A DNA stretch of 64,000 bases from CAWCDJ01 sp963796485 (lineage in GTDB: Bacteria > Acidobacteriota > Terriglobia > Bryobacterales > Bryobacteraceae), in assembly GCA_963796485.1 (NCBI GenBank), contig CAWCLV010000004.1, forward strand, positions 558,001 to 622,000. The letters are read 5' to 3'. The notes under the pieces are model-generated. The model worked only from the letters and a program-made list of their open reading frames with translations, was not told the origin of the DNA and made no database searches. This document shows, piece after piece, positions 47,916-56,675 of this stretch (positions within the stretch are counted from its first letter, which is position 1; each line of letters opens with the position of its first letter). Both the position numbers and the translations under genes were made by a program.

Positions 47916-48179
47916 CTACTGGCTCGCTGCCTGATCGGACTTCGCGGTGACCAGTTTCTCGATGCCCTCGCACATTTGCCGGACGTTTCGAACGTGCCGG
48001 ACCTCGTCATCGGGGATACTGACGTCGAATTCGTTTTCCAGCGCGAAGAGGATCTCCACGGCGTCCATGGAATCGATTCCAAGCTGCTGGAACTCGCTGT
48101 CGATCGTGACGGTCTCCAGGGGAATCCGCTTGGAAGCGGCAATCACCTTCAAGACCCGTTGGATTAAATCGTCGGACAT
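47916..48179 (-). CDS. Acyl carrier protein
   Basis: An 87-residue acyl carrier protein. The 4'-phosphopantetheine attachment Ser37 is in the motif LGIDSMDAVEILFALENEF. The protein is acidic in the helix after the serine and has the usual four-helix pattern. It sits between a polysaccharide deacetylase (16-base overlap with its 3' end) and a FabF-type ketosynthase (two bases downstream), and is therefore probably a dedicated carrier rather than the housekeeping AcpP, which normally neighbours fabG/fabF/fabD. The ATG at 48179 lies within the end of the deacetylase gene, so translation should be coupled. Confidence 0.95.
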   Translation of the reverse strand: MSDDLIQRVLKVIAASKRIPLETVTIDSEFQQLGIDSMDAVEILFALENEFDVSIPDDEVRHVRNVRQMCEGIEKLVTAKSDQAASQ

Positions 48180-48871
48180 AATAATCGGCTAATTGTCTCG
48201 AACCGGTAGCCCTGGTCCAGCAGCCTCGGGATTAGCCGCTGAATCGCCTCGAGAGTCACGCCCGTATCCGGCCTGACCTGGAGTTCGCGTCCATCATGAA
48301 GACACAGAATAGCGCCCTTGCTGATTTTGCGGAGAATCCGTTCGACGACCTCTTCAACTCCCAGACTCCAATCATAGCCGATTGCAGTCCACATCACGCC
48401 GCCCAGGCCCAGGCGGCGCTGCGCCGTCCCGAGCCCGAACCAGCGGACGCCGAACGGGGCGCGGAACCAGATTGGCTGGGCGCCCGTGTGCCGGCCGATC
48501 GCTTCCTGCGCCCGGCGCAGGTCGGATTCCATAAAGCCGGTCGAGCGAAAGCAAAACAGCGGGTGCGAGTAGCTGTGGTTCCCGATCTCGTGGCCTGCAT
48601 CGCGCACGGCGCGGGCGATTCCCGGCAACCGATCTACGTTGGCGCCCACCTGAAAGAACGTGGCGGGGACGCCATAACGGCGCAGGACCTCGAGAATCGC
48701 CGGTGTTCCCTCGCTCGGGCCGTCATCGAAGGTCAGGGCCAGCAGCGGACGATCCCGCGGCCCTCGCCATGTCGAGGGTCCGAACACCGCGGCGGAGCGG
48801 CCCCGGACGGCCCATGCGAGGAATCCGGCGGCACCCGCTGCTGCTATCCCTGTGGTGGCCAACAGCTTCAT
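48164..48871 (-). CDS. NodB-type polysaccharide deacetylase
   Basis: A 235-residue membrane-anchored or exported carbohydrate esterase 4 enzyme. Residues 1-22 are hydrophobic (MKLLATTGIAAAGAAGFLAW). All five NodB-domain motifs are visible: LTFDDGPSEG (Asp49, Asp50), HEIGNHSYSH (metal His99 and His103), RAPFGVRW, TAIGYDWS, and AILCLHDG. It removes acetyl groups from N-acetylglucosamine or similar residues in a periplasmic glycan. The ATG at 48871 is used, with TGGAA upstream. Its stop lies 13 bases inside the ACP gene. It is first in the operon deacetylase-ACP-ketosynthase, the same functional trio as nodB-nodF-nodE; the actual substrate here is unknown. Confidence 0.93.
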   Translation of the reverse strand: MKLLATTGIAAAGAAGFLAWAVRGRSAAVFGPSTWRGPRDRPLLALTFDDGPSEGTPAILEVLRRYGVPATFFQVGANVDRLPGIARAVRDAGHEIGNHSYSHPLFCFRSTGFMESDLRRAQEAIGRHTGAQPIWFRAPFGVRWFGLGTAQRRLGLGGVMWTAIGYDWSLGVEEVVERILRKISKGAILCLHDGRELQVRPDTGVTLEAIQRLIPRLLDQGYRFETISRLLCPTI

Positions 48872-48923
48872 GAAATTCCATTGTAAACACCCGGAGGTAA
48901 ACAGCGCCCTCCTCCGCATCCCG

Positions 48924-51900
48924 CTAAAACTGCTTGCGGTAGTAAAAGTCCATTCCGAAAACGCCGTTCTCTTCCCGCAGCGCGACCACCGACCACTGCT
49001 TGCTTAACGTCCACTCGACGCGCACCACCAGCGGGTTGCTGCTGGTCACGTTGGTGATGTAGGTGAACGTAATGTCCGGCGTGATCTGCTGTTCCAGGGT
49101 CAGGCGCGCCTGGGGGTTGTTTTCCACGCCGGGCAGCGTGGGGTCGATGCGCAGTTTGCTGACTCCGAAAAACCGCTGCAGACGCCCTGCTACCGGACTG
49201 GCGATCGCCTGCCCTAACAGGGCCGAGGCGCCGGTCTGCTGCCACGTGTTCGGGGCCGTGGCCTGTTGGGCCAGCAGCGTCGGGTCGGAGGTCGGGGTGT
49301 GTCCCGTGGCGAGCAGGGCCACGATCTCGCTGAATTGTAGAGGCGGATCGGAGCGCGGCGTGAGATTCAGCTTGTTCAGAGGGCCGCTCACCGTAAGCGT
49401 GATATCGATGCCGCGCGCCTTGGTCTCCAGGTCTACATCCAGAATGGGCTCCACCTTCAGCGGATTGTAAAAGGAGACAGAACCCTGGCTGACGTTGAAC
49501 CGGCTGCCGTAAAAGATGACCTGCCCGTGGGTGACGTTCACGCGGCCCAGCAGGGCCGGATTCGTAGCGGTGCCGCGCAGCCGCAGGTTGGCTTCGACCT
49601 GCAAATCCTGGGTCAGCGAACTCTCGAACTGGATGTCCGGCGAGGTGGTGATCTGGATGTCGAAATTGAGTCCGCCCAGCAAGCCGGTGCGCGCCGACGG
49701 CGTCTGCACGGGTTCCGCCGATTGCGCGATCAACGAACTGAAGTCCGACCGTATATTGAACCCGGTGCGCAGGATCGTGATCGAGCCCGAGAGATTGCTG
49801 TGGTCTGTGGTCCCGGTGAATCGCAGGTTGGCGTTGGCGACCGTGCTGACCCCTTCCGGATACCGAACCCGCACCGCGTTGGCCGTAGCGCGTACGTGAA
49901 ACACCAGCGGGCCGCCGGCATAACTGGCGAACCCGGCGAGTTCGATCTTGCCGCCGCCGGTTTCGCCGCTGAAATTCTGGATGGTGGCCCGGTCGCCCGT
50001 GAACAGGATCAAGCCGTTGGCTCCCGAAATCCCGTTCGGAAGATCCACCACGCTGAAGGCGGCGTTCTGAAACTCCATCCGGCCGCTGATCTGAGGTTTG
50101 GCAAAATCGCCGCGTACCGTGGCGTCGGTGGAAACTATCCCGGCGGCTTCGAGGTTGCGATCGAAATCGTGAACGATGTTCAGGTCCACTCGCCCGCCGA
50201 TCCGCAGGTCGAGCGGATTTTTCTGGTCGAGCCGCGCCTTTCCGGTTACGGTAATGTCGGTGGCGGTGCCGGCAAGGTGAGCGCTCTCGATGGTGACGAC
50301 GGAATTGGCCAGCGTCGCGACGATAGGGCCGGAATTCCGCAGCCCCACGGACGCCGGAACACCGGAATCCGCGGAGGGTACGATGTTGAGCTTGGGAAGG
50401 CGCAACTCCGCTTTCAGCAGCGCCGGCTTCGTCGCGGGTCCGGTCACGCGAATCTGGCCGTCCGCCGATCCGGAGAAGCGGCCGGCCATCGACGCCGGAA
50501 GCCAGGGGCGCAACTGGTCGAAATCGAAACTGGCAACCGTGATCGTGGCGGCGCCGGGGTAATCGCCTTCCATTTTCCACTGCCCCTCGCCGTGGACCGC
50601 CGAATCCGCGAGATTCGCGTCGATCGTCGCCTTCAGCACATCGCCCTGGGAATGCGCAGCCACATGCGCGCTGCCGAGCGACTGCCCGTTCAACGCCAGC
50701 CTGTCTCCGGTACCGTCCGCCTCCAGCGATGCCAGCCGGAGGCTGGTTTTGCCGCCCTGCGAGAGAACCTCGACATCGCCCGCCGCTTTCACAAGAACGC
50801 TCCCCTGCAGTCCGGGGCGTGCCTTGGCCAGGGTTGCGATCCGCGCGATCGCCATGGTGTTGGTTTCCACCTGGAAATGAAGCCGGCCGGAGTCGAACTG
50901 CGCCGCCGGGTGGCGGTAAGCCGCCGCTGTCCGGATTAGAATGTCCCCGCCCCGGATCACGCCGGAGGACAGTTCGGCCGCGGTGGCCGTGTACGTCAGG
51001 TGGCCCGTGAAACGGTCGAACGGTTCTTCCTGAAAGGCGCCTTTGACGGCGTCGAAATCGCCCGATGCCAAGGGGGACGCCACTGTCCCGGAGAACTGGG
51101 CCGTGGCGCTGAGTCGCCCCGTCGCCTGGACCTGGGCCGCCCCGGCGAGAGTCAGCAGGTCGGGGATGGCCGCGTTCTGGAGATTGGCGTTGCCGAAGAT
51201 CTGGCTGCTGTCCCCGGGTTTCCACTGCGCCAGCGAGAGCGCGCCATTGAAGTGCGCCCGAACGCTCTTCCACACAGCCGTGCCGTTATCGATCCGGACG
51301 TTCTCGGGCGACGCCATCACGGACCCCTCGAGCGAATCGATGTCCCGCCCCGAAAGGCGGAAATGGCTGGCCGTGAGGCGGCCCGCCACGCGCGGTTGGT
51401 CCAGGTTCCCGGTCACGCCGCCGTCGAACGTAATTCTGCCTCCCGTGGACAGAGACACCGGGAACGACGCGGCATTCTGCCCCACCGCCGGCAGCAGGTC
51501 GTTGAGATCGCCCGTTTCGAGCCGTACCCGCATGTTCTGGTCGAGGACACCCGAGAAGTTCGCGCGCGATGCCGGCAGAACCAGCGACGAGCGGCCGAAA
51601 TCGAGCGCGCCGGTTCGGGCGGAGTAGCGTGCGTTGATCTCGCCGTGAACCGGCGCGCCGTCCCCCTCCGGACCAATGGTCAGGCCGGCGCTCAACTCCA
51701 GGTCCTTCGCCCGGCTCAGCGAGCCTTCGACCTTGATCTCGCCCGAGGCCTGCGCGTTCCAGGGGATCGGTTCGCGGCTGTAGACGGCAACCGCGCGTTT
51801 CGCCTGCACTCCCGAGATCCGGCCGCTCACCGAAAACCGGTCGAGATCGCGCGCGGTCGCGTTCCCGCGAAACTCTCCGTTGAGGACCTGGAGTGCGACG

Positions 51901-52637
51901 CCGGCGAGCGTCAGATCATTCGGGCGAATCGTTATTGTCGATATGCTGCCCGAGGCCGGCACGCGGTCGAGTTTTCCCAGGTAGCTGCCGGCCACCCGCG
52001 CCCGCGAGATGCGCACCGCATCGCCCGTCACGGCGAGCGTTCCTTCCAGGCTGCAATCGCGCAGGCGCACCGAGGAATCGCGATAGTTCACTCCCGACAC
52101 CCGGAGTGCTCCCCCCGCCGAGTAGCCCGCGGCTTCGCTCCAGGCGGTTTCGCCCGCGGCCCGCACCCGGCCGCCTTCGAGGCCCTTGAGCCGCAGCACG
52201 CGCGCTGCATCGGCCACCGCCAGGCGCAAGTCGTAACGCAGTTTCGCGCCGGGCGCTGCCAGGTTATCCACGCTTCCGGAAAAAGCGAGCCGGGAATCGC
52301 CGCTCGCCAGGGTTGCCGCTTCGATCCCGACCCGGTTCCGTTCGAGCGAGAACGCGAGATCGACGTTGACGGGAACGGGGGAGTGTCCAGCCCAGTTCAG
52401 TTCGAGCGGCTGGAGCGAGAGCCGGCCCCGGTATCGCGGAGCCGCCGCATCATAAGCCAGGTTTGCGTTCAGATTGCGGCCTTGCGCCTCGAACGCGGTT
52501 TTGCCGCGATTCTCGACTTCAACAAGGCCGTTCTTGACGCTGAAGCGGCCGATCGCCAGCTTGAGCAGCGCTTCCGACGGGTCGCCGGCGCCCCCGATCT
52601 TCGGCCCGGGTATGTTGGTGCTTCCGTCCGGCGCCAC
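48924..52637 (-). CDS. tamB: TamB (translocation and assembly module) main part; 5' end separated by a frameshift
   Basis: A 1237-residue open frame with the long beta-rich repeat structure and C-terminal DUF490 domain of TamB, an inner-membrane-anchored periplasmic bridge used in outer-membrane assembly and lipid transport. The C-terminal domain shows NPALLGRVNVTHGQVIFYGSRF, VDLETKARGIDITLTVSGP, IVALLATGHTP and FTYITNVTSSNPLVVRVEW, ending in the beta-barrel-like FGMDFYYRKQF. The frame begins with a GTG at 52637 that is unlikely to be the real start. The anchor and first domain are encoded in another frame at 52519-52998, and the two join if one base near 52670 is removed. It is the last gene of the Omp85-SurA-TamB operon. 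Confidence 0.9.
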   Translation of the reverse strand: MAPDGSTNIPGPKIGGAGDPSEALLKLAIGRFSVKNGLVEVENRGKTAFEAQGRNLNANLAYDAAAPRYRGRLSLQPLELNWAGHSPVPVNVDLAFSLERNRVGIEAATLASGDSRLAFSGSVDNLAAPGAKLRYDLRLAVADAARVLRLKGLEGGRVRAAGETAWSEAAGYSAGGALRVSGVNYRDSSVRLRDCSLEGTLAVTGDAVRISRARVAGSYLGKLDRVPASGSISTITIRPNDLTLAGVALQVLNGEFRGNATARDLDRFSVSGRISGVQAKRAVAVYSREPIPWNAQASGEIKVEGSLSRAKDLELSAGLTIGPEGDGAPVHGEINARYSARTGALDFGRSSLVLPASRANFSGVLDQNMRVRLETGDLNDLLPAVGQNAASFPVSLSTGGRITFDGGVTGNLDQPRVAGRLTASHFRLSGRDIDSLEGSVMASPENVRIDNGTAVWKSVRAHFNGALSLAQWKPGDSSQIFGNANLQNAAIPDLLTLAGAAQVQATGRLSATAQFSGTVASPLASGDFDAVKGAFQEEPFDRFTGHLTYTATAAELSSGVIRGGDILIRTAAAYRHPAAQFDSGRLHFQVETNTMAIARIATLAKARPGLQGSVLVKAAGDVEVLSQGGKTSLRLASLEADGTGDRLALNGQSLGSAHVAAHSQGDVLKATIDANLADSAVHGEGQWKMEGDYPGAATITVASFDFDQLRPWLPASMAGRFSGSADGQIRVTGPATKPALLKAELRLPKLNIVPSADSGVPASVGLRNSGPIVATLANSVVTIESAHLAGTATDITVTGKARLDQKNPLDLRIGGRVDLNIVHDFDRNLEAAGIVSTDATVRGDFAKPQISGRMEFQNAAFSVVDLPNGISGANGLILFTGDRATIQNFSGETGGGKIELAGFASYAGGPLVFHVRATANAVRVRYPEGVSTVANANLRFTGTTDHSNLSGSITILRTGFNIRSDFSSLIAQSAEPVQTPSARTGLLGGLNFDIQITTSPDIQFESSLTQDLQVEANLRLRGTATNPALLGRVNVTHGQVIFYGSRFNVSQGSVSFYNPLKVEPILDVDLETKARGIDITLTVSGPLNKLNLTPRSDPPLQFSEIVALLATGHTPTSDPTLLAQQATAPNTWQQTGASALLGQAIASPVAGRLQRFFGVSKLRIDPTLPGVENNPQARLTLEQQITPDITFTYITNVTSSNPLVVRVEWTLSKQWSVVALREENGVFGMDFYYRKQF

Positions 52638-52998
52638 GATCAGGTAAATGCGGGGCGCCGTAATCTTCGAGCGACTGCAGGTTGATGTCGCGCGCCGCGA
52701 CCGACACGATTTTCAAGCCCACCGCGATCTCCGATGCCCGGAACAGCGGAGGTTTGCCGGCCGCCTCCTTCCCGTGCAGGACGAAGTTGCGAGCCCGCGC
52801 GCGCAAGCTGGTCCATTCGAACCGGATCTGCCCGATTTGCGCACGGCCGCCCGTGGCCGATTCCACCGCCGCCACGATGCGTTCGCGGACCAGCTCGCTG
52901 AACCAGCGACTGCGGAGCACGAGCGGAATGGCTGCGGCCGCCATCAGCAGCAGCGCGGCGACCCCGCCCGCGATCCACTTCAGGCGCGTGCGGGTCAC
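52519..52998 (-). CDS. tamB: TamB N-terminal fragment (before the frameshift)
   Basis: The true 5' end of tamB. Start GTG at 52998 overlaps the SurA-like stop as GTGA. It encodes a membrane anchor (WIAGGVAALLLMAAAAIPLV, residues 8-27) and the opening AsmA/TamB-like domain up to ARDINLQSLE. After that, reading on in this frame gives HLPDRGAGRKHQHTRAEDRG, which is not TamB-like. Dropping one base gives ITAPRIYLIVAPDGSTNIPG, which is what the family has and which continues into the large frame. The likely extra base is the G in CTCGAAGATTACG (minus strand, near 52670). The gene is either really broken or the base is an assembly error. Confidence 0.85.
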   Translation of the reverse strand: MTRTRLKWIAGGVAALLLMAAAAIPLVLRSRWFSELVRERIVAAVESATGGRAQIGQIRFEWTSLRARARNFVLHGKEAAGKPPLFRASEIAVGLKIVSVAARDINLQSLEDYGAPHLPDRGAGRKHQHTRAEDRGRRRPVGSAAQAGDRPLQRQERPC

Positions 52999-53651
52999 TG
53001 GAAGGCCTCCTCGTGATAGATCACGGCGGTACGGCCGCGGGCCTCCTTCAACCAGCGGTCCGTTTCCTCGTCGGTTCTCTGCCCCGTCAGGGTTCGCTCG
53101 ATCTGGTCGCGATACTCATCGAGCGTAACCGCCTGTCCCGGATGCGCGGCCCGGGCCGCCGGTGCGACCACCTGCTCGAAATACGTCTTCACCTCCTGGT
53201 CGGTCACCTGCACTGCCGGCCGGAAGCGATCGTCCACGAACAGCAGCAGGGTTCGCTGCCACAGCAATTCGTTGCGTATCGCCGCGTCAGAGATTTGATA
53301 ACCCCGTAGAGCGTCCTCATACGCTGCGGGGTCGGGGTATTTTTTCATGAGCTGCGCCACGACGGCGTCTACTTGCGAAGGTTTTGGCAGAGGATAGCGG
53401 CTGCTCTCCATTTCATGCCGGATGAGTTTCTGCTCCACCATCCGGTCAGCCGTCGAGCGGCGATTGGCGACGCTGAAATCCGGCTTGGAGCCTTGCAGGA
53501 AGGCGAGCACGCGAATCTCCCGGTCGATATCGCTGGTCGTGATCACCTGCGCGCCAACCGACACCGCGATCCGGTCGATGATGTCCGCCCGCGCCGATAG
53601 AGCGGCAGCCAGCAGCAGGGCGACTGACCGAATTGGGCGGGCGCAGCTCAA
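52995..53651 (-). CDS. SurA-type periplasmic chaperone-like protein without a PPIase domain
   Basis: A 218-residue exported protein. The signal peptide is LSCARPIRSVALLLAAALSA, then the SurA hallmark DIIDRIAVSVGAQVITTSDI. A helical SurA_N domain follows with RMVEQKLIRHEM, DAVVAQLMKKYPDPAAYEDAL, and RNELLWQRTLLLFVDDRF, ending in VTDQEVKTYFEQ and ERTLTGQRTDEETDRWLKEA. The parvulin PPIase domain of full-length SurA is missing, so it is likely a chaperone for outer-membrane proteins. The start is a TTG at 53651 overlapping the Omp85 stop (TTGA). Its stop overlaps the tamB start (GTGA). The three genes form an outer-membrane assembly operon. Confidence 0.88.
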   Translation of the reverse strand: MSCARPIRSVALLLAAALSARADIIDRIAVSVGAQVITTSDIDREIRVLAFLQGSKPDFSVANRRSTADRMVEQKLIRHEMESSRYPLPKPSQVDAVVAQLMKKYPDPAAYEDALRGYQISDAAIRNELLWQRTLLLFVDDRFRPAVQVTDQEVKTYFEQVVAPAARAAHPGQAVTLDEYRDQIERTLTGQRTDEETDRWLKEARGRTAVIYHEEAFQ

Positions 53652-56632
53652 AACGTTTGTCCGATCGAAATAAAGAACTGAAAGTGGCTGACTCGCTGTA
53701 CGGTGCACTGGTTCGGCACGCCGGCAGGCGGTGAGCAGGGGTTCACCCCCGCGTTGATCAGGTCCTGCTGCGTGCCGGAATAGCCGTAGAACGACGGCGG
53801 ATTGATGCTGTAAGCGAGGTCGGCGCGAACCGGCCCGATCGGCGTGCGGTAGCGCAGGCCGAAGCCGGCGGCGTGCACCATGTAATCGAGGTCGCGCAGG
53901 TTCGGCTGGTTTACTTTGAACGTGAATTTGCTGATGTCGGAAAACACGTTCCCCATATCGTGAAAGAACACGCCGCTGATATTCTCTCCGACCAGCGGGA
54001 ACCGCAACTCCGTCTGGTTGAAAAACAGCGCTGTGCCACCGAGCGGAAACCCGGTGTTCGGATCGCGCGGACCCGCCTGGTATTCGGGGAAGCCGCGATG
54101 GGAAGTGCTGCCGCCGCCGAAGAGCCGTTCCGAGAGCGGGATCGCCTCCAGCGGGTCGCCGGCGTAATTGAACGCATACAAGTCGCCGAACTGCGTCATG
54201 CGCGCCAGTACGACCCTCTTCCCCAGCGGATGGTACGTCGCATTCCGCACCAGCAGCCGGGTGTAATCGCGTTGAGACCCGAAGATGTGGTCGGCCAGTC
54301 CGACGTCGAGGGTGTTGAAAATTCCGCGGTGCGGGTCGAGAGGGTCGTCCCGCCGGTCCTGCACCAGGTTGAACGCGAACATTCCGACCAGGGCGGGCTG
54401 GGTCACCTGCGGAATCAGGAACGGCGTCACCTTGAGATCGCTGACGCCCACCCGCCGGTACGTGTAGCGGTAAAAGAGCGTCGTGACCTTGTTCAACCGC
54501 TGGGTGACCTGGAGCGAGCCTTCCTCGCGGCGGGAACTGAAGGTATTGATGTCGCGTGAATCGTCGTACAGGCCGGTGATCGAAAACGTGAGGTTTTCCC
54601 GATTGTAAAAGCGGGGCCACGAATACGTCAGGAGTCCGCGCTGTTCGAGAGTCGATACCCGCGTCCGCAGACTGATGCTGTGGGTCAGCCCCCAAAGGTT
54701 GTTTCGCGTAATATCGATGGAAACTCGCGGCGAAAAACCGGCGCCGCCCGCGGGCGAATCGAAGCACGTCTGGCATCCCTGGCCGATCCGGCCGAGTTCC
54801 GCTCCAAAGCCCAGCGCCAGGGAATAGCGCCGCGCTTCCTCCAGGTCGTAAAGCACGTACTTCCGGTCGCCCTCGCCGTCCGGATTCTGAATGGCGGCAT
54901 CCACGCGCGCAAAAACGCCGAGGCTGTACAGCCGTCTCTGAATGTCGGTGATGGCTGTCGGGGAAAGCGGGTCGCCGGGGTTGAGCGTGATGTTCCGGTT
55001 AATCAGGTTCGTGCGCGTGACCCTGTTTCCGGTGATGAGCACCTGCCGCACGAACTGCTGCTGGCCTTCATGCACCACGTAATGCAAGTCCACCCGGTTG
55101 GGCTGCGCCGCGGGAGTGTAGTTCCATTCGAACGTAGCGCGGGGGAAACCCTTGTCGAAGTATTGTGCCAGGATGGCATCGCGATCCACCGCCACGCTGA
55201 ACTCGCTGAAAGGCTGTCCGGCCGCCGAACCCAACTGGGCCAGCACCTGGTCCCGGTTCAGCCGCTCGATCCCATCCACACGCAGACTGCCGATGAAGTA
55301 CTGGGGGCCTTCGGTGACCTGAATGATTACGGCGATCTCGCCCCGTTTATCGAGGTAATTATCCACCACCCGGTGCTCCACCTTCACGTTCCGGAACCCG
55401 TTCGATTCATAAAGGCTGCGGATCGAGCTCTCGTCCCGGGCCAGCAGGTCTTCGCTGTAGCGGCCGTGGCGGAACTGGAGCAGGTTGGCCGTCTGCAGGT
55501 ACATCCGCTCGCGGATCGTCTCCGAGGGGAAGTAGCTGTTCCCTGTGATCTGGATGGATACCAGCTTGTGCCGTTCGCCGGTGTTGATCAGGTAGTCGAT
55601 CCCGGCCTTGTCGTTAACGACGTTCTGCTCTTTGAATTCGACCTCGGCATCGAAGTAGCCCTGGGATTGGAAGTAGTCGCGCAGGTTGTGGGCGCCCTCC
55701 ACCAGCAAATCGTGATCTACCGCGTGCTCTTCGTACACGGGTACGTAACGCTGGAGCGTTTTCTGCGACAGCCTGGCGCCGACGCTTTGGATTTCGATGC
55801 GCGGTCCCGCGTCGATCTGGAGAGTCGGAATGGCGGAATTCGTGTCGGCGTCGTACTGTACGTTTTCCAGGCTGATCCGGGCTTCCAGGCGGTTGGATTT
55901 CCGGTAAAGGGTGCGCACGCCTTCGAGGCCCTGGCGGACCCGCGTCTGGGTCATGGGCTTCCAGGTGTGGATCAGCCACCGCCGGAATTTGGTGGCGCGC
56001 AGGATCTTCTCCTGGTCGATCTTCAGATCGCCCTTCAGCACAGGTGTGGCGAACCGCGCACGGGGTCCGGCGTCCACGTCGAACCGGACATTCACCTGCT
56101 CATAGTCCTTGTCGGTCTCCCAATCGAACACGGGGTTGACCCGGCTGAGGAAGAGTCCGTTGCTTTCGAGCAGCCGCTTCTGGTTTTCGATACCGTCCTG
56201 GAGTTTCCGATCGGTGAAGGAGCCCCCGAGGTCCAATTGGGACGCATTCTGCATCTGTCCGGCGTTGGGCGATCCGGAGAGGCGGCCGGTTACGCTCAGG
56301 TCGCCGGTAAACCAGCTGTTCTTAGTGATGAAAACAATCGCGCACCCGTTGCGGTAGGCCTGCGCATCCACCTGAATATCGGCATAGCGGCCGGTGGCGA
56401 AGAGGCGCTCGATACTGGCCCGCACCACGGCGATATCCAGAGGCGCGTCCATTTTCAACGGCAGGATCTCGTGGAGCTCGGCAGCGTCCAGCGGCTGACG
56501 GCGCGGCTCGAACTGAATGTTGCGGACAGGCAAACCCTCGTACTTCTGGTATTGGGCGAGGAGGACGGAGGGCGCCGCCAGGGCCAGAAGATAAAGAAGA
56601 CACGTGGTGTGCAGCCGCCGCACCAATCTCAT
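53648..56632 (-). CDS. Omp85 (BamA/TamA-family) outer-membrane assembly protein
   Basis: A 994-residue outer-membrane protein. The signal peptide is about residues 1-26 (CLLYLLALAAPSVLLAQ). A series of POTRA-like domains follows, beginning VRNIQFEPRRQPLDAAELHE, with later examples KLVSIQITGNSYFPSETIRE and FVRQVLITGNRVTRTNLINR. The C-terminal 16-strand barrel contains the Omp85 motifs LFGGGSTSHRGFPEYQAGPR (the conserved G-x-xxRG loop), GLRYRTPIGPVRADLAYS, and ends FQFFISIGQTF with the terminal aromatic residue of barrel proteins. It inserts outer-membrane proteins; pairing with TamB points to a TamA-like role, but it may also serve as BamA. ATG 56632 is chosen at the signal peptide. Confidence 0.94.
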   Translation of the reverse strand: MRLVRRLHTTCLLYLLALAAPSVLLAQYQKYEGLPVRNIQFEPRRQPLDAAELHEILPLKMDAPLDIAVVRASIERLFATGRYADIQVDAQAYRNGCAIVFITKNSWFTGDLSVTGRLSGSPNAGQMQNASQLDLGGSFTDRKLQDGIENQKRLLESNGLFLSRVNPVFDWETDKDYEQVNVRFDVDAGPRARFATPVLKGDLKIDQEKILRATKFRRWLIHTWKPMTQTRVRQGLEGVRTLYRKSNRLEARISLENVQYDADTNSAIPTLQIDAGPRIEIQSVGARLSQKTLQRYVPVYEEHAVDHDLLVEGAHNLRDYFQSQGYFDAEVEFKEQNVVNDKAGIDYLINTGERHKLVSIQITGNSYFPSETIRERMYLQTANLLQFRHGRYSEDLLARDESSIRSLYESNGFRNVKVEHRVVDNYLDKRGEIAVIIQVTEGPQYFIGSLRVDGIERLNRDQVLAQLGSAAGQPFSEFSVAVDRDAILAQYFDKGFPRATFEWNYTPAAQPNRVDLHYVVHEGQQQFVRQVLITGNRVTRTNLINRNITLNPGDPLSPTAITDIQRRLYSLGVFARVDAAIQNPDGEGDRKYVLYDLEEARRYSLALGFGAELGRIGQGCQTCFDSPAGGAGFSPRVSIDITRNNLWGLTHSISLRTRVSTLEQRGLLTYSWPRFYNRENLTFSITGLYDDSRDINTFSSRREEGSLQVTQRLNKVTTLFYRYTYRRVGVSDLKVTPFLIPQVTQPALVGMFAFNLVQDRRDDPLDPHRGIFNTLDVGLADHIFGSQRDYTRLLVRNATYHPLGKRVVLARMTQFGDLYAFNYAGDPLEAIPLSERLFGGGSTSHRGFPEYQAGPRDPNTGFPLGGTALFFNQTELRFPLVGENISGVFFHDMGNVFSDISKFTFKVNQPNLRDLDYMVHAAGFGLRYRTPIGPVRADLAYSINPPSFYGYSGTQQDLINAGVNPCSPPAGVPNQCTVQRVSHFQFFISIGQTF

Positions 56633-56675
56633 AATAACGTAAGGATCCAAAAGCAACTTTGCTACCATCGAGTTC

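Noticed and set aside
46702..48871. Calling the trio true nodulation genes
   Set aside because: NodA and NodC are not in the window, and CE4 deacetylases, ACPs and ketosynthases are large families; only an analogy is justified.
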